NCBI RefSeq assembly: GCF_000427405.1
Contig: NZ_KE386491.1
Location: forward strand, 1,967,001 to 2,031,000
Reading direction: 5' to 3'
DNA: 64,000 nt
Source: Flectobacillus major DSM 103
Lineage (GTDB): Bacteria > Bacteroidota > Bacteroidia > Cytophagales > Spirosomataceae
Of this stretch, positions 18,997 to 26,622 are shown one piece after another. A program made the translations under genes and the position numbers. The notes beneath the pieces were generated by a model. It had not been told where the DNA came from. It was given only the letters and a program-made list of their open reading frames with translations, and searched no databases. Every line of letters begins with the position of its first letter. The first letter of the stretch is position 1.

Positions 18997-19725
18997 TTAT
19001 ACTGACTGCCCACCATCAATAAGAAAATTTGAACCTGTAATAAATGAAGCACTATCGCTTGACAAATAAGTTATCAAGTCTGCTACTTCGTCTGGTTTGC
19101 CCAATCTTGACAACGGAATACCATCCATAAGTTGTTTTTCAAGGGTATTATCTAGCCCAATTTTATTCATAATCTCTGTGGCAATAGGGCCAGGGCTAAC
19201 AGCATTCACACGAATACTACGAGGAGCCAATTCGAGTGCTGCAATTTTCACCACGGCATTAATGGCAGCCTTACTAGCTGCATATACAGATGCACCTTGT
19301 GGCGAAATAGTAGCAGATGTTGACGATAAAAAAACAACTGATGCGTTCTCATTCAGAATGGGAATAAATTTACTTAGCGTAAAATAAGCCCCTCTAAAAT
19401 TCACATTCATGATTTCGTCAAATACACTTTCTGTTGTTAATGCTATAAGTGCAAACTTGGTAACTCCTGCATTAATAAGCAGAATATCTACTTTACCATA
19501 TTGGTTTTTTACTTCCAATACCAACCTTTCGATGTCGGATAATTGGGATTGGTCGGCCAACAAACTACTTACGTTTAGTTCTGATGCGGCCTTCTCTACA
19601 GCTTCTTTTCTTCTGCCTGTAATAATAACTCTTGCATTGTTTTCACTAAGTACTTTTGCTGTGGCATAACCTATACCACTGTTGCCACCCGTAATAACGG
19701 CCACTTTATCTTTTAGATTTTTCAT
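18997..19725 (-). CDS. Short-chain dehydrogenase/reductase
   Basis: A 242-residue classical SDR: cofactor motif TGGNSGIGYA at residues 13-22, NAGVT near 85, catalytic Ser in SSTSA near 135 and YAASK near 148, and a C-terminal ITGSNFLIDGG. It is an NAD(P)-dependent oxidoreductase with unknown substrate. It starts about 20 nt after the stop of the SDR at 19745-20740, so the two form an operon. Confidence 0.92.
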   Translation of the reverse strand: MKNLKDKVAVITGGNSGIGYATAKVLSENNARVIITGRRKEAVEKAASELNVSSLLADQSQLSDIERLVLEVKNQYGKVDILLINAGVTKFALIALTTESVFDEIMNVNFRGAYFTLSKFIPILNENASVVFLSSTSATISPQGASVYAASKAAINAVVKIAALELAPRSIRVNAVSPGPIATEIMNKIGLDNTLEKQLMDGIPLSRLGKPDEVADLITYLSSDSASFITGSNFLIDGGQSV

Positions 19726-19744
19726 TTCAGTGTTTTTATAGTAT

Positions 19745-20740
19745 CTAGAAGATATTGAATGTTATACCTGTCATTTCCTCGCTCAATGTCCATAAGCGTT
19801 TGGCATTGTCTTTATCCAATGAGTAATGTTTTACGCCATTTGACACTGCAGAATCAGGGGCCAATTCAGCCACATCTACATCTTCACAATACACACCTCC
19901 AATAGTATTCAGCAAAGGACTGGTGGCACACCAAACGCTTGTGGCTGCACCTTGTGGGATTGTTTTTAATGAGGCGGCTACTTCGGGCAATAAATTACCT
20001 TCAGCATCACAAAATCCCATTTTCTGAAATAATTCCAATGAAGCGTCTCGGCCTAGTTCGGTTCCAGCAATAGAACCTGGGTGCAACGAATAAGCCCTTA
20101 CATTAAATGCTTTTGCACGATGGTCGAGCTCAAGAGCAAACAAATTACTGGCCGTTTTGGATTGCCCGTACGCTTGTAGTGTTTCATATTCTCTATGAAG
20201 AAAATTGGGGTCGTCAAAATTGAAAGGTGCAAATTGATGCCCCTGCGACGATACATTAATTACTCGTGCACCATTGGCTTTTTGGAGGGCAGGCCAAAGG
20301 CGGGCTGTCAATTGAAACTGTGCTAAATAATTAGTCGCTAACTGTGATTCAATACCTCGGCTATCCTTACGCAACGGTACCCACATGATACCTGCATTGT
20401 TGATAAGCAAATGAAGTGGTCGACCTGAAGCCAAAAACTTTTCAGCAAAGGCATCTATAGACTCTGGGCTCATCAAATCCATTGCTTCTAATTCTACATT
20501 GGCTATACCTGTTAAATTTCTTTTTGCTTTTTCGGTATCCCTTGCTGGCACAATTACAGTTGCACCTGCTGCTGCAAGCGTTTTGGTAGTTTCCAAACCA
20601 ATGCCTGTATTGCCACCTGTTACGACAGCAATTTTTCCTGTAAGGTCTATTCCTTTAATGACATCACTTGTTGTGGATGTTGCGTTGAAGCCAGAACCTG
20701 TTAGTTTTTGTAATGCTCCTTGATAATTACTTTGTTCCAT
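19745..20740 (-). CDS. SDR-family oxidoreductase, retinol-dehydrogenase-like
   Basis: About 331 residues from MEQSNYQGAL (20740); the open frame reaches 20773. Motifs are TGGNTGIGLE for cofactor, NNAGIMW, SSQGHQFAPF with the catalytic Ser, and YGQSKTASN for Tyr/Lys. The extended C-terminal part is typical of light-dependent/retinol-type reductases. It is first in a two-gene operon with the SDR at 18997. Two direct repeats just upstream may be its operator. Confidence 0.9.
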   Translation of the reverse strand: MEQSNYQGALQKLTGSGFNATSTTSDVIKGIDLTGKIAVVTGGNTGIGLETTKTLAAAGATVIVPARDTEKAKRNLTGIANVELEAMDLMSPESIDAFAEKFLASGRPLHLLINNAGIMWVPLRKDSRGIESQLATNYLAQFQLTARLWPALQKANGARVINVSSQGHQFAPFNFDDPNFLHREYETLQAYGQSKTASNLFALELDHRAKAFNVRAYSLHPGSIAGTELGRDASLELFQKMGFCDAEGNLLPEVAASLKTIPQGAATSVWCATSPLLNTIGGVYCEDVDVAELAPDSAVSNGVKHYSLDKDNAKRLWTLSEEMTGITFNIF

Positions 20741-20797
20741 TTTTTTAAATTTTATATGTTTTTGATGGAACAAATTTAGAGCAGAAATTTGGGGGCG

Positions 20798-20837
20798 ACT
20801 TTGTTTAAACGTCCGAATACACTTTGTTTAAACGTTC
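20798..20837. promoter_or_regulatory. Tandem 17-bp direct repeat upstream of the SDR operon
   Basis: ACTTTGTTTAAACGTCC (20798-20814) recurs as ACTTTGTTTAAACGTTC (20821-20837), 23 bp apart, with the palindrome GTTTAAAC in each. Identical half-sites two turns apart and about 60 nt before the SDR start suggest a transcription-factor binding site. Confidence 0.55.
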
Positions 20838-21364
20838 TGTATTTTTGATGTGTTCAGATAAGCTTGTTATACCAATTTGTCAAACCAGATAACTTGATTG
20901 ATGTTTTTATCATATAAATGCCTATGACATATTTAATCTATACACCATTCTGACACCCATCCCTCATTTAGCGTGAGTTAAACAAGGGATAGGTTAATGT
21001 TTTTGTTCACTATATACTAGCCACAACGATTTTTGTAATGTATCAATATAGCTAGTGCTAGTATAAATTATAATATCCAGTTGTCAATTTTCAATTTATT
21101 CATTAGCAATAACATCGTCGAAATTCTGTACTTGTTTGTGTTGGATATTTGCCTCGTGTTCTTTTTCGTTTCAATCACAATTGTAGCGTTATCTTTCCAC
21201 CATGCCTTCACATCGGAGCTACAGCCTTATGTTTCTCAAAGTGTTTGGCTCAGTAAAAACTCTCACTGTTACCTCCTCACAGCTGTCATCCTTTCTGGTG
21301 TCAATTTGTATCAGTTTTAGTTTATTAAGTAGAGCTATGGAAAGGGTTCATTGTTTTTGTTCAG
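20838..21364. other. Gene-poor stretch, possible decayed sequence
   Basis: About 525 bp with no convincing gene on either strand. Short plus-strand frames here lack a recognisable domain or ribosome site. It lies at the far, decaying edge of the cassette region and may hold cassette or transposon remnants, but I cannot identify them. Confidence 0.4.
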
Positions 21365-21805
21365 TTATACTTGCCCTTTATAGTTTGGGTCAAAATCTAC
21401 CATCCATTCAATACCATACTTATCTCTAAACATACCAAAATAAGAACCCCAAGGGCTGTCAGCAATTGGCATTTCAATTTGTCCACCAGCAGAAAGCCCA
21501 TTGAATAGTTTATCGGCTTCTTCTTTGCTTTCTGCACTTATTGCAATTTTACTTCTGTTCTCATTCTCGTTTGTTTTTCCCAAAATTTCTGGAACATCAT
21601 TGCCCATCAATACATTACTTTTGCCAATAGGCAAAGCAATATGCATAATGTTATTTGCTTCTTTTTCTGACACTGGAAATTCAGGACTAGCAAGGTCTTT
21701 GAAACGAATAACCTTTGCGAAATCTCCGCCAAATACTGATTTGTAAAAATTGAATGCTTCTTCGGCATTTCCGTTGAAGTTGATGTGAGGATTGATAAGT
21801 GCCAT
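21365..21805 (-). CDS. VOC-family protein, PhnB/3-demethylubiquinone methyltransferase-like fold
   Basis: A 146-residue glyoxalase-fold protein with the PhnB-type pattern: LINPHINFNGNAEEAFNFYKSVFGG at the start, MHIALPIG, LMGNDVPE in the middle and WGSYFGMFRDKYGIEWMVDF at the end. These are small metal-binding or binding-only proteins of unclear substrate. It lies at the distal edge of the integron-like array, next to a degenerate site, so it may be an old cassette. Confidence 0.85.
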   Translation of the reverse strand: MALINPHINFNGNAEEAFNFYKSVFGGDFAKVIRFKDLASPEFPVSEKEANNIMHIALPIGKSNVLMGNDVPEILGKTNENENRSKIAISAESKEEADKLFNGLSAGGQIEMPIADSPWGSYFGMFRDKYGIEWMVDFDPNYKGQV

Positions 21806-21872
21806 AGTGTATATTTTTGGGGTTGTTTATAGTTCTTTACTAATATCCTAAAAAGGATGTCGTATTACAACG

Positions 21873-21982
21873 ACACCTAACAATTCACAGCTCAACAATG
21901 TGGCACATTTTAGTACAAAACTATGCTATTGGTTCATTCAGCCGTGTCGTCGGCTCGATCCAAACCCTTGTGAATGGCAGGT
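21873..21982 (-). repeat. Degenerate attC-like site remnant
   Basis: It contains ACACCTAAC at the left, the shared core pattern ATTTTAGTACAAAAC in the middle and an AGCCGTGTCG segment, but the right end (CTTGTGAATGGCAG) has lost GTTRNN. Position between two compact minus-strand genes matches intact sites further right. Confidence 0.45.
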
Positions 21983-21986
21983 ATGT

Positions 21987-22586
21987 TTATTTTCCTTTTG
22001 CTAGTTTATAGGTAAATACTGTCTTTTTGTTGGTCAAGTCCCAAGTTGAGATTTCGTCAAGCACCTTATCGGTATGTTTTTTGCCGATGTCACGAAGTGC
22101 GTTACCAACTGATTTTCGTAAGTATTCACTGTTGTCTGATTTATGGTTGCTAATAAGTTGTATTGCGGTTGTTGGATTTTCTTTAAAATAAGGTCGGCTT
22201 GTCCAAATACGAAGACCTTCAATAACGGCTCTTTTTACATTCGGATTTGTGTCTGCAAGCCATTTTTCAATCGTGGTCAAACTCTTTTCATAGCCAATTG
22301 TATTGCAATAATAGTCAAAGGCTTTTGCCAACATTTCTTGTACATGCCAATCTTTGTCGTCTGCAACCTTTGTTTCAAGAAGTATGAGGGCTTCAGGATT
22401 ATCCGTTGAAATTTGACCTAAAAGATAAGTTGCCAGCATTCTGACTTGATAAGTGTTGTCAGAAAGAAATGTTATTGCAAGGTCAAAATGATTTTGTGTT
22501 TTATCAGCCAGCATACTGTTGCCAGCTTCAACAATAGGCTTAAATCCATGTTCAATTTTCTTGATGTCGTCAATTAGTTTTTTCAT
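21987..22586 (-). CDS. HEAT-repeat protein, DNA-alkylation-repair (AlkD)-like
   Basis: A 199-residue all-helical protein with repeating HEAT units (YQVRMLATYLLGQIS, WHVQEMLAKAFDYYC, PNVKRAVIEGLRIWTSRPYF, EYLRKSVGNALRDIGKKH). The last unit matches the C-terminal part of DNA alkylation repair proteins. Such proteins recognise damaged DNA without base flipping, but I do not see enough of the catalytic region to claim glycosylase activity. It lies between two degenerate attC-like sites, so it is probably an old cassette. Confidence 0.75.
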   Translation of the reverse strand: MKKLIDDIKKIEHGFKPIVEAGNSMLADKTQNHFDLAITFLSDNTYQVRMLATYLLGQISTDNPEALILLETKVADDKDWHVQEMLAKAFDYYCNTIGYEKSLTTIEKWLADTNPNVKRAVIEGLRIWTSRPYFKENPTTAIQLISNHKSDNSEYLRKSVGNALRDIGKKHTDKVLDEISTWDLTNKKTVFTYKLAKGK

Positions 22587-22604
22587 TGTTGGTGCGTGTA
22601 CTAA

Positions 22605-22719
22605 AAATTTCGGTTGATCATATAATTTTTTAGTACAAAAGATTAGAACGCTGAACCCTATCCCTAAGCCTAATCAAAGCTTTTTAGCCCCATGTTTGGC
22701 AATACCTTGTTGAGTATAG
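22605..22719 (-). repeat. Degenerate attC-like site remnant
   Basis: The core pattern TTTTTAGTACAAAAGATTAG and a GTTTGGCAATACCTTGTTGA right arm resemble intact sites (TATTGCCAAACCGATGTTG type), but the left AACG end is missing and the arms no longer pair well. Confidence 0.4.
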
Positions 22720-22840
22720 TTTGTCTTTTGGTGGGTGCTTTATTTTACGAAAAACATTTAAAACAACCTCAATTGCTAAAACACGAATCATTATCTGTTC
22801 GGGATTAACAATTGGGAGCCTCAGAAGTAATATTATTTTC

Positions 22841-23206
22841 CTAAACTTTTAGCCATAAGGGTGTTTCATCTGTCGGTTGATTAACTCTAACCAAATGGCC
22901 ATCTGGGTCATTAAATTCAATTGTCATCATACCCAAATGTGATTTTTTAGGCCCACAAAAGGCGACTCCACTGGCAGAAAGTCTGTCAATAACATTTTGT
23001 AAATTGTCTGTCAAAAAGCTTGTTACCATCATTTTAGGTGGTAAATGTGTCGAAACATTAAAGTCTACTCCTGCAACTCCTGAATCAAACACTTTTAACC
23101 CTTCTTGGTCAACCGAAGTTTCTAGACCTAAAATAGAATTATAGAATAACTTGCTTTTGCTTGAGTCACTTATGCCTAATTCAATCTCTTGAAGTCTAAT
23201 TTTCAT
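22841..23206 (-). CDS. VOC-family (glyoxalase/bleomycin-resistance fold) protein
   Basis: A 121-residue single-module VOC protein: LQEIELGISDSSKSKLFYNSILGLE at the N-terminus and MTIEFNDPDGHLVRVNQP at the C-terminus, the usual last metal-ligand strand. The substrate is unknown. It is minus strand like the cassette genes and follows a decayed site. Confidence 0.85.
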   Translation of the reverse strand: MKIRLQEIELGISDSSKSKLFYNSILGLETSVDQEGLKVFDSGVAGVDFNVSTHLPPKMMVTSFLTDNLQNVIDRLSASGVAFCGPKKSHLGMMTIEFNDPDGHLVRVNQPTDETPLWLKV

Positions 23207-23378
23207 TTTTATACAATTTATCTATCCCAAATAATTAATATTCTATTGCCTGTAGAAACTTCGTATCTAGTTTATTGCATAACTCAAATATATGAGAATA
23301 AATATATATATCAGCTTGTGAAGGCTCTTTATTTTATCTTGAATAATTACCTATATACGTTTTACAACATCAAAAAAT

Positions 23379-23408
23379 AGCCTCGTTTAAATGACATTAA
23401 ACGAGGCT
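23379..23408. terminator. Terminator of the DUF4932-like gene
   Basis: An 11-bp stem (23379-23389 with 23398-23408) is followed on the minus strand by a T-run. It lies 29 nt after the stop at 23437. Confidence 0.75.
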
Positions 23409-23436
23409 AGGAAAGACAATTAATGAACGTTGGGTT

Positions 23437-24558
23437 TTATTTTTTAAAACTGTTTATAAGTTCTGGATACCAATCATCTATTTTCTTATTTTGATTTTTG
23501 TCATAAACGTTGAAGAGGTTTTCTGTAAAAATTTCCATTTTTATAAATCCTCTGTCTGTCATTAAATCTCTTATTTCCTGACTAGCCTTTTTTGTAACAT
23601 TGCTATCAAAATTATCTTTACAGTACATTAAAAACACACCATAAGTCATATACTCATCAAACACCCTTTCAGGATTAGGATAATATTCTGTACCATATTT
23701 TGATGTATCTACCCATTCTTCTCTATTTTTAAATACAGATTCGATCTGTTCCCTATTTTTCATTGTTGGGTTTCCCACATAGTTATGGTCTATTTCGGTG
23801 AACATACCTCTCGTATTAAAAATAACATTATCTATTTGAGATAGCTTGGGGTTTTCTGTAACTGGCGGTAATACCATCATTATTTGTTTAAAATTTTGAT
23901 CGGTATAGGAAGTTGTATAATTTAATCCGTTTATTAATGGAGAACACATAATGGTATAGTTGTTTACTTGAGTATTAAACTTTTTTTCCAACCAATCCCA
24001 TTGTTTTTGGAGATTTGCGAGTTTATTATAATCCGAAATTACTTTGTTGTAATATTCTTTATGTGATTTATAGAATTTCCTAAATCCAGATTTCTCTGCA
24101 AAATTTTCAATTTCTTCTTTATATGTTGTAATAGGATTTATGGTTATTTTGGTGTGTGAGGACACATTTTGAGCTGGGAAAAGATATGTTTTATCTTTTA
24201 TTAATTTTTTACCTTTAAAATTATAGCTCAATGCGTTTCCTGTAAGAAAAATGTAGTAAAGTGGATTTGACTTCATAAGAGAATCAAATTTTGCAATTAT
24301 TTTCTCGTTTTTAAATGTCTGAAAAGTTTGGATAACATCTTTATAATAATCGCCAGACTGTTCTATCATATCGTCGTTTTCCAATCCAACCTCTGTAATG
24401 GCAATCATTATATGCAGTAATTCCTTGGTTTCGTGGATTTCGATTTTTACTTTCCCTTGATTTTCCTTTTTGAATTTTTCATTAAAATTTACTTTTTCTT
24501 GTGCCAATAAACTAAGAGACCATAAAATTAACAGAACAGAAAATAGACTTTTTATCAT
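23437..24558 (-). CDS. Secreted DUF4932-like protein
   Basis: A 373-residue protein with a Sec signal peptide (LFSVLLILWSLSLLAQ). It resembles DUF4932, a Bacteroidota family of putative zinc-dependent hydrolases: the ETKELLHIMIAITEVGLE opening, the middle FTEIDHNYVGN segment that may supply metal ligands, and DEYMTYGVFLMYCKD. It is probably periplasmic. Family assignment is from memory. It has its own terminator, so it may be an old cassette or native gene at the array's far edge. Confidence 0.65.
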   Translation of the reverse strand: MIKSLFSVLLILWSLSLLAQEKVNFNEKFKKENQGKVKIEIHETKELLHIMIAITEVGLENDDMIEQSGDYYKDVIQTFQTFKNEKIIAKFDSLMKSNPLYYIFLTGNALSYNFKGKKLIKDKTYLFPAQNVSSHTKITINPITTYKEEIENFAEKSGFRKFYKSHKEYYNKVISDYNKLANLQKQWDWLEKKFNTQVNNYTIMCSPLINGLNYTTSYTDQNFKQIMMVLPPVTENPKLSQIDNVIFNTRGMFTEIDHNYVGNPTMKNREQIESVFKNREEWVDTSKYGTEYYPNPERVFDEYMTYGVFLMYCKDNFDSNVTKKASQEIRDLMTDRGFIKMEIFTENLFNVYDKNQNKKIDDWYPELINSFKK

Positions 24559-24631
24559 TTTTATTTATACTTTTTTAGTTGTTGAAATTAAAGACAATGC
24601 TTTGATCTTATAAAAGTGGGGAATTTACAAG

Positions 24632-24710
24632 ACTAACGCTCAAATTTAGTACAAAGTCTTTGAGAATCACAAATATTCTGCCGCTTTGGGCAAGCAGATA
24701 TGCTATTGGC
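24632..24710 (-). repeat. Truncated attC-like remnant
   Basis: ACTAACG at the left is followed by CTCAAATTTAGTACAAAG, the same string found inside the sites at 41554, 43316 and 26480. The rest does not fold like an intact site, and a transposase fragment follows, so an insertion or deletion has broken it. Confidence 0.45.
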
Positions 24711-24845
24711 ACAACTCGAAAATACAAGAAATAAGTCCAGATAACTTCTATAAAAACTCAATAAGGCCTCCTTTAAATTGGATTAAAAGAGGCTTGGAAG
24801 GATATTCTATAAGAGTATTGTTAGAAAAAATAAGTTGTGCAACAG

Positions 24846-25070
24846 CTACATCCGATACTCAAATGCTGGTCGGCCTTCTGTTTTAATTGTTTGTGGAGGG
24901 AATTGTAGTTTATCAACAAAGGTATCCAGAAATCGAACGGGATTATCGCAAGCAATAGCATCTTCGAGAGAAGAAAAGTGAAATTGAAAACGGCCTTTTT
25001 TAGAAGCTACGGGCATCTGGTGAAGAAGATTTATTAGACTTAAAAATACTATTTTTTTAGCATATCTCAA
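24846..25070 (-). pseudogene. Transposase N-terminal fragment (IS1182-like)
   Basis: 74 codons encode FHFSSLEDAIACDNPVRFLDTFVDKL and KTEGRPAFEYRM, the N-terminal DUF772-like start of IS1182/IS5-group transposases (DNPVRxxD...GRPAY). The frame then stops where the family continues for several hundred residues, with no catalytic DDE part. It lies between a broken attC-like remnant and the last intact site, so an IS once entered the array end and decayed. Confidence 0.65.
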
Positions 25071-25096
25071 AGATTTCAGAGAGTTAGCTTTTTCAC

Positions 25097-25235
25097 AGCC
25101 TGACGGTTTTCGGCTTGGCGATGTGGCGGATTTTTAGCACAAAAGTTCAATAGAATTCCTGCCGTTGAACCTTGTACCAATGTTCATTAGAAATCCGTCA
25201 GCCGTCATATTGCCAAACCGATGTTGTGCGTTCGG
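25097..25235 (-). repeat. attC-like site 16 (belongs to the PhyH cassette)
   Basis: An imperfect palindrome; left arm CGGCTTGGCGATGTGGCGG, right arm CCGTCATATTGCCAAACCG, core TTAGCACAAAAGTTCAATAG. Its right end GTTGTGCGT is the inverted complement of the left end of the site at 25996. Its own left end reads TGACG rather than YAACG, consistent with damage next to the transposase remnant. Confidence 0.8.
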
Positions 25236-25245
25236 CTTTCTTGTC

Positions 25246-25962
25246 TCAGTTCAGCCGTTCTGCCCATTTTAATTCTGTTGGTAATCCTTGATTTGAAAAT
25301 TCAATGTGTATTACTCGTCTTTTTTTATTATTCGTTGTCCTGCTTGAACTATGTAAAATTAAAGGTTTCATTATCATAATTCCACCTTTACTCACTTTAC
25401 AAGTCATTTCAGTTTCTGTCGTCCAGTCAATTGTTTCAGGTCGATAAATTTTCTTTGAATGTGATTTTGGAATTACTCTTAATGCACCATTATTTTCATC
25501 TGTGTCGTCAAGGTGAATTCTAATTGTATAAATATTTTCTAATATGTCAATTGGTGGTTGAACAGCAAATTGATTTTGCTTTGTCGTCCAAGGTCCAAAG
25601 TTTTCAAGTTCTACTTTTTTGTCAACTGAAATTGTCAAATCTTGGTGGTAAGAAACGTACCAATTTGAAGTTGCTGGTTTGTCAAAATAAATGCTCTTAA
25701 CCACGAAGTAATTGTCTCCAAAAAGTTGTCTAACTACGCTTTTTAGGTTTTCATTAAAAACCAAATTCTTAATCTCGGGAATTTCTTTTAGAAACTGTCT
25801 AATTGCAAAAAGGTCAGCCGATTTTCTGAATGTTTCTTTGTCTTTGTCGGCTTGGTCAACAGTCAACAAAATTTGTTCTATTTCCTTATCAGAATAAATA
25901 CTGTCAACAGTCGTAAAACCATTTTCTGTAAGGTCAATTTTATATCTTTCGGTTACTGTCAT
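25246..25962 (-). CDS. Phytanoyl-CoA dioxygenase (PhyH) family protein, cassette 16
   Basis: A 238-residue Fe(II)/2-oxoglutarate-dependent oxygenase of the PhyH type. The iron ligands are HxD in SYHQDLT near residue 98 and a distal His in ILHSSSRTTNN near 201, with the 2-oxoglutarate Arg in KRRVIHIEF. The substrate is unknown; relatives hydroxylate fatty acids and small molecules. It starts 34 nt after one attC-like site and stops 11 nt before another, with no room for a terminator, as in a gene cassette. Confidence 0.85.
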   Translation of the reverse strand: MTVTERYKIDLTENGFTTVDSIYSDKEIEQILLTVDQADKDKETFRKSADLFAIRQFLKEIPEIKNLVFNENLKSVVRQLFGDNYFVVKSIYFDKPATSNWYVSYHQDLTISVDKKVELENFGPWTTKQNQFAVQPPIDILENIYTIRIHLDDTDENNGALRVIPKSHSKKIYRPETIDWTTETEMTCKVSKGGIMIMKPLILHSSSRTTNNKKRRVIHIEFSNQGLPTELKWAERLN

Positions 25963-25995
25963 TTTTTATCTGTTTCGTCTTTTAAGTTTAAGCTG

Positions 25996-26133
25996 ACGCA
26001 CAACGATAGGGCTTGGCATTGGGGCAGAAATCGAAGTACAAAAGCTGGTTTTATTACTAAAGCTTAATTGAAAAACTACCGTTGAATTTTGCATTTCAGC
26101 TCGCCTGATGCAAAACTCGTGTATTGTATATAG
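25996..26133 (-). repeat. attC-like site 15
   Basis: Left end GCACAACG; arms GGGCTTGGCATTGGGGCAG and CTCGCCTGATGCAAAACTC; core GAAGTACAAAAGCTGG. The right end (GTATTGTATATAG) is degenerate and does not match the left end of the site at 26480, so the small cassette between them may be fixed in place. Confidence 0.75.
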
Positions 26134-26148
26134 TTTTCTATCATTGCG

Positions 26149-26472
26149 TTAACTCAGATGATTCCCAAATTTGCCCATGTCATTGTGAATATAGGATTTC
26201 AAAAGAATTCGAAAATCTGCGTTGATGTCAAGACTAAGTTGGTCTTTTGATAAATCGGGGCTAATTGCCCATATCCAACAGTATATTTCCTCTTTAAGTG
26301 GCGGTTCATTGTCTGGAATGAATTCGATAATGTCTTCTGAAACTCCTATCGGAGTTTCAACTAAAGTGTCAACTGCTGAAAGTCTTTCGTCAAAATTATC
26401 GAAATCAATTATATCTGTATGATTAACAGTCGTTGGATATGATTCTAATATTTTCTTTAGTTCTGTCTCCAT
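26149..26472 (-). CDS. Hypothetical 107-residue protein, cassette 15
   Basis: A small acidic protein of unknown function. It has no signal peptide or membrane segment. Visible features are an acidic middle (DIIEFIPDNEPPLKEEIYCWIWAIS) and predicted alpha/beta content. It begins only 8 nt from the site at 26480 and stops 16 nt before the site at 26133, so its ribosome-binding region overlaps the site end. I recognise no family. Confidence 0.6.
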   Translation of the reverse strand: METELKKILESYPTTVNHTDIIDFDNFDERLSAVDTLVETPIGVSEDIIEFIPDNEPPLKEEIYCWIWAISPDLSKDQLSLDINADFRILLKSYIHNDMGKFGNHLS

Positions 26473-26479
26473 GTAATGA

Positions 26480-26616
26480 TGCCTAACGAATAGGTCTTTG
26501 TGCAGGTAGGGAATTAGAATTCCGTAAGCTCAAATTTAGTACAAAAGGTTAATAGAATTACTACTGCTCAGTTACTTCCATCAGTCCCACTTACACAAAA
26601 CCGATGTTGTGTGCAG
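26480..26616 (-). repeat. attC-like site 14
   Basis: Left end GCCTAACG, a perfect RYYYAAC box; core CTCAAATTTAGTACAAAAGG; right end GTTGTGTGCA, the inverted complement of the left end at 28318. Arms TTTGTGCAGGTAGG and CCCACTTACACAAA pair imperfectly. Confidence 0.82.
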
Positions 26617-26622
26617 TTCTTT

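Noticed and set aside
21081..21429. Two overlapping plus-strand open frames
   Set aside because: No domain, no ribosome site, and composition unlike coding sequence; left as gene-poor region.
24686..24886. Plus-strand open frame of 66 codons near the transposase remnant
   Set aside because: It overlaps remnant sequence and has no recognisable family; more likely chance.
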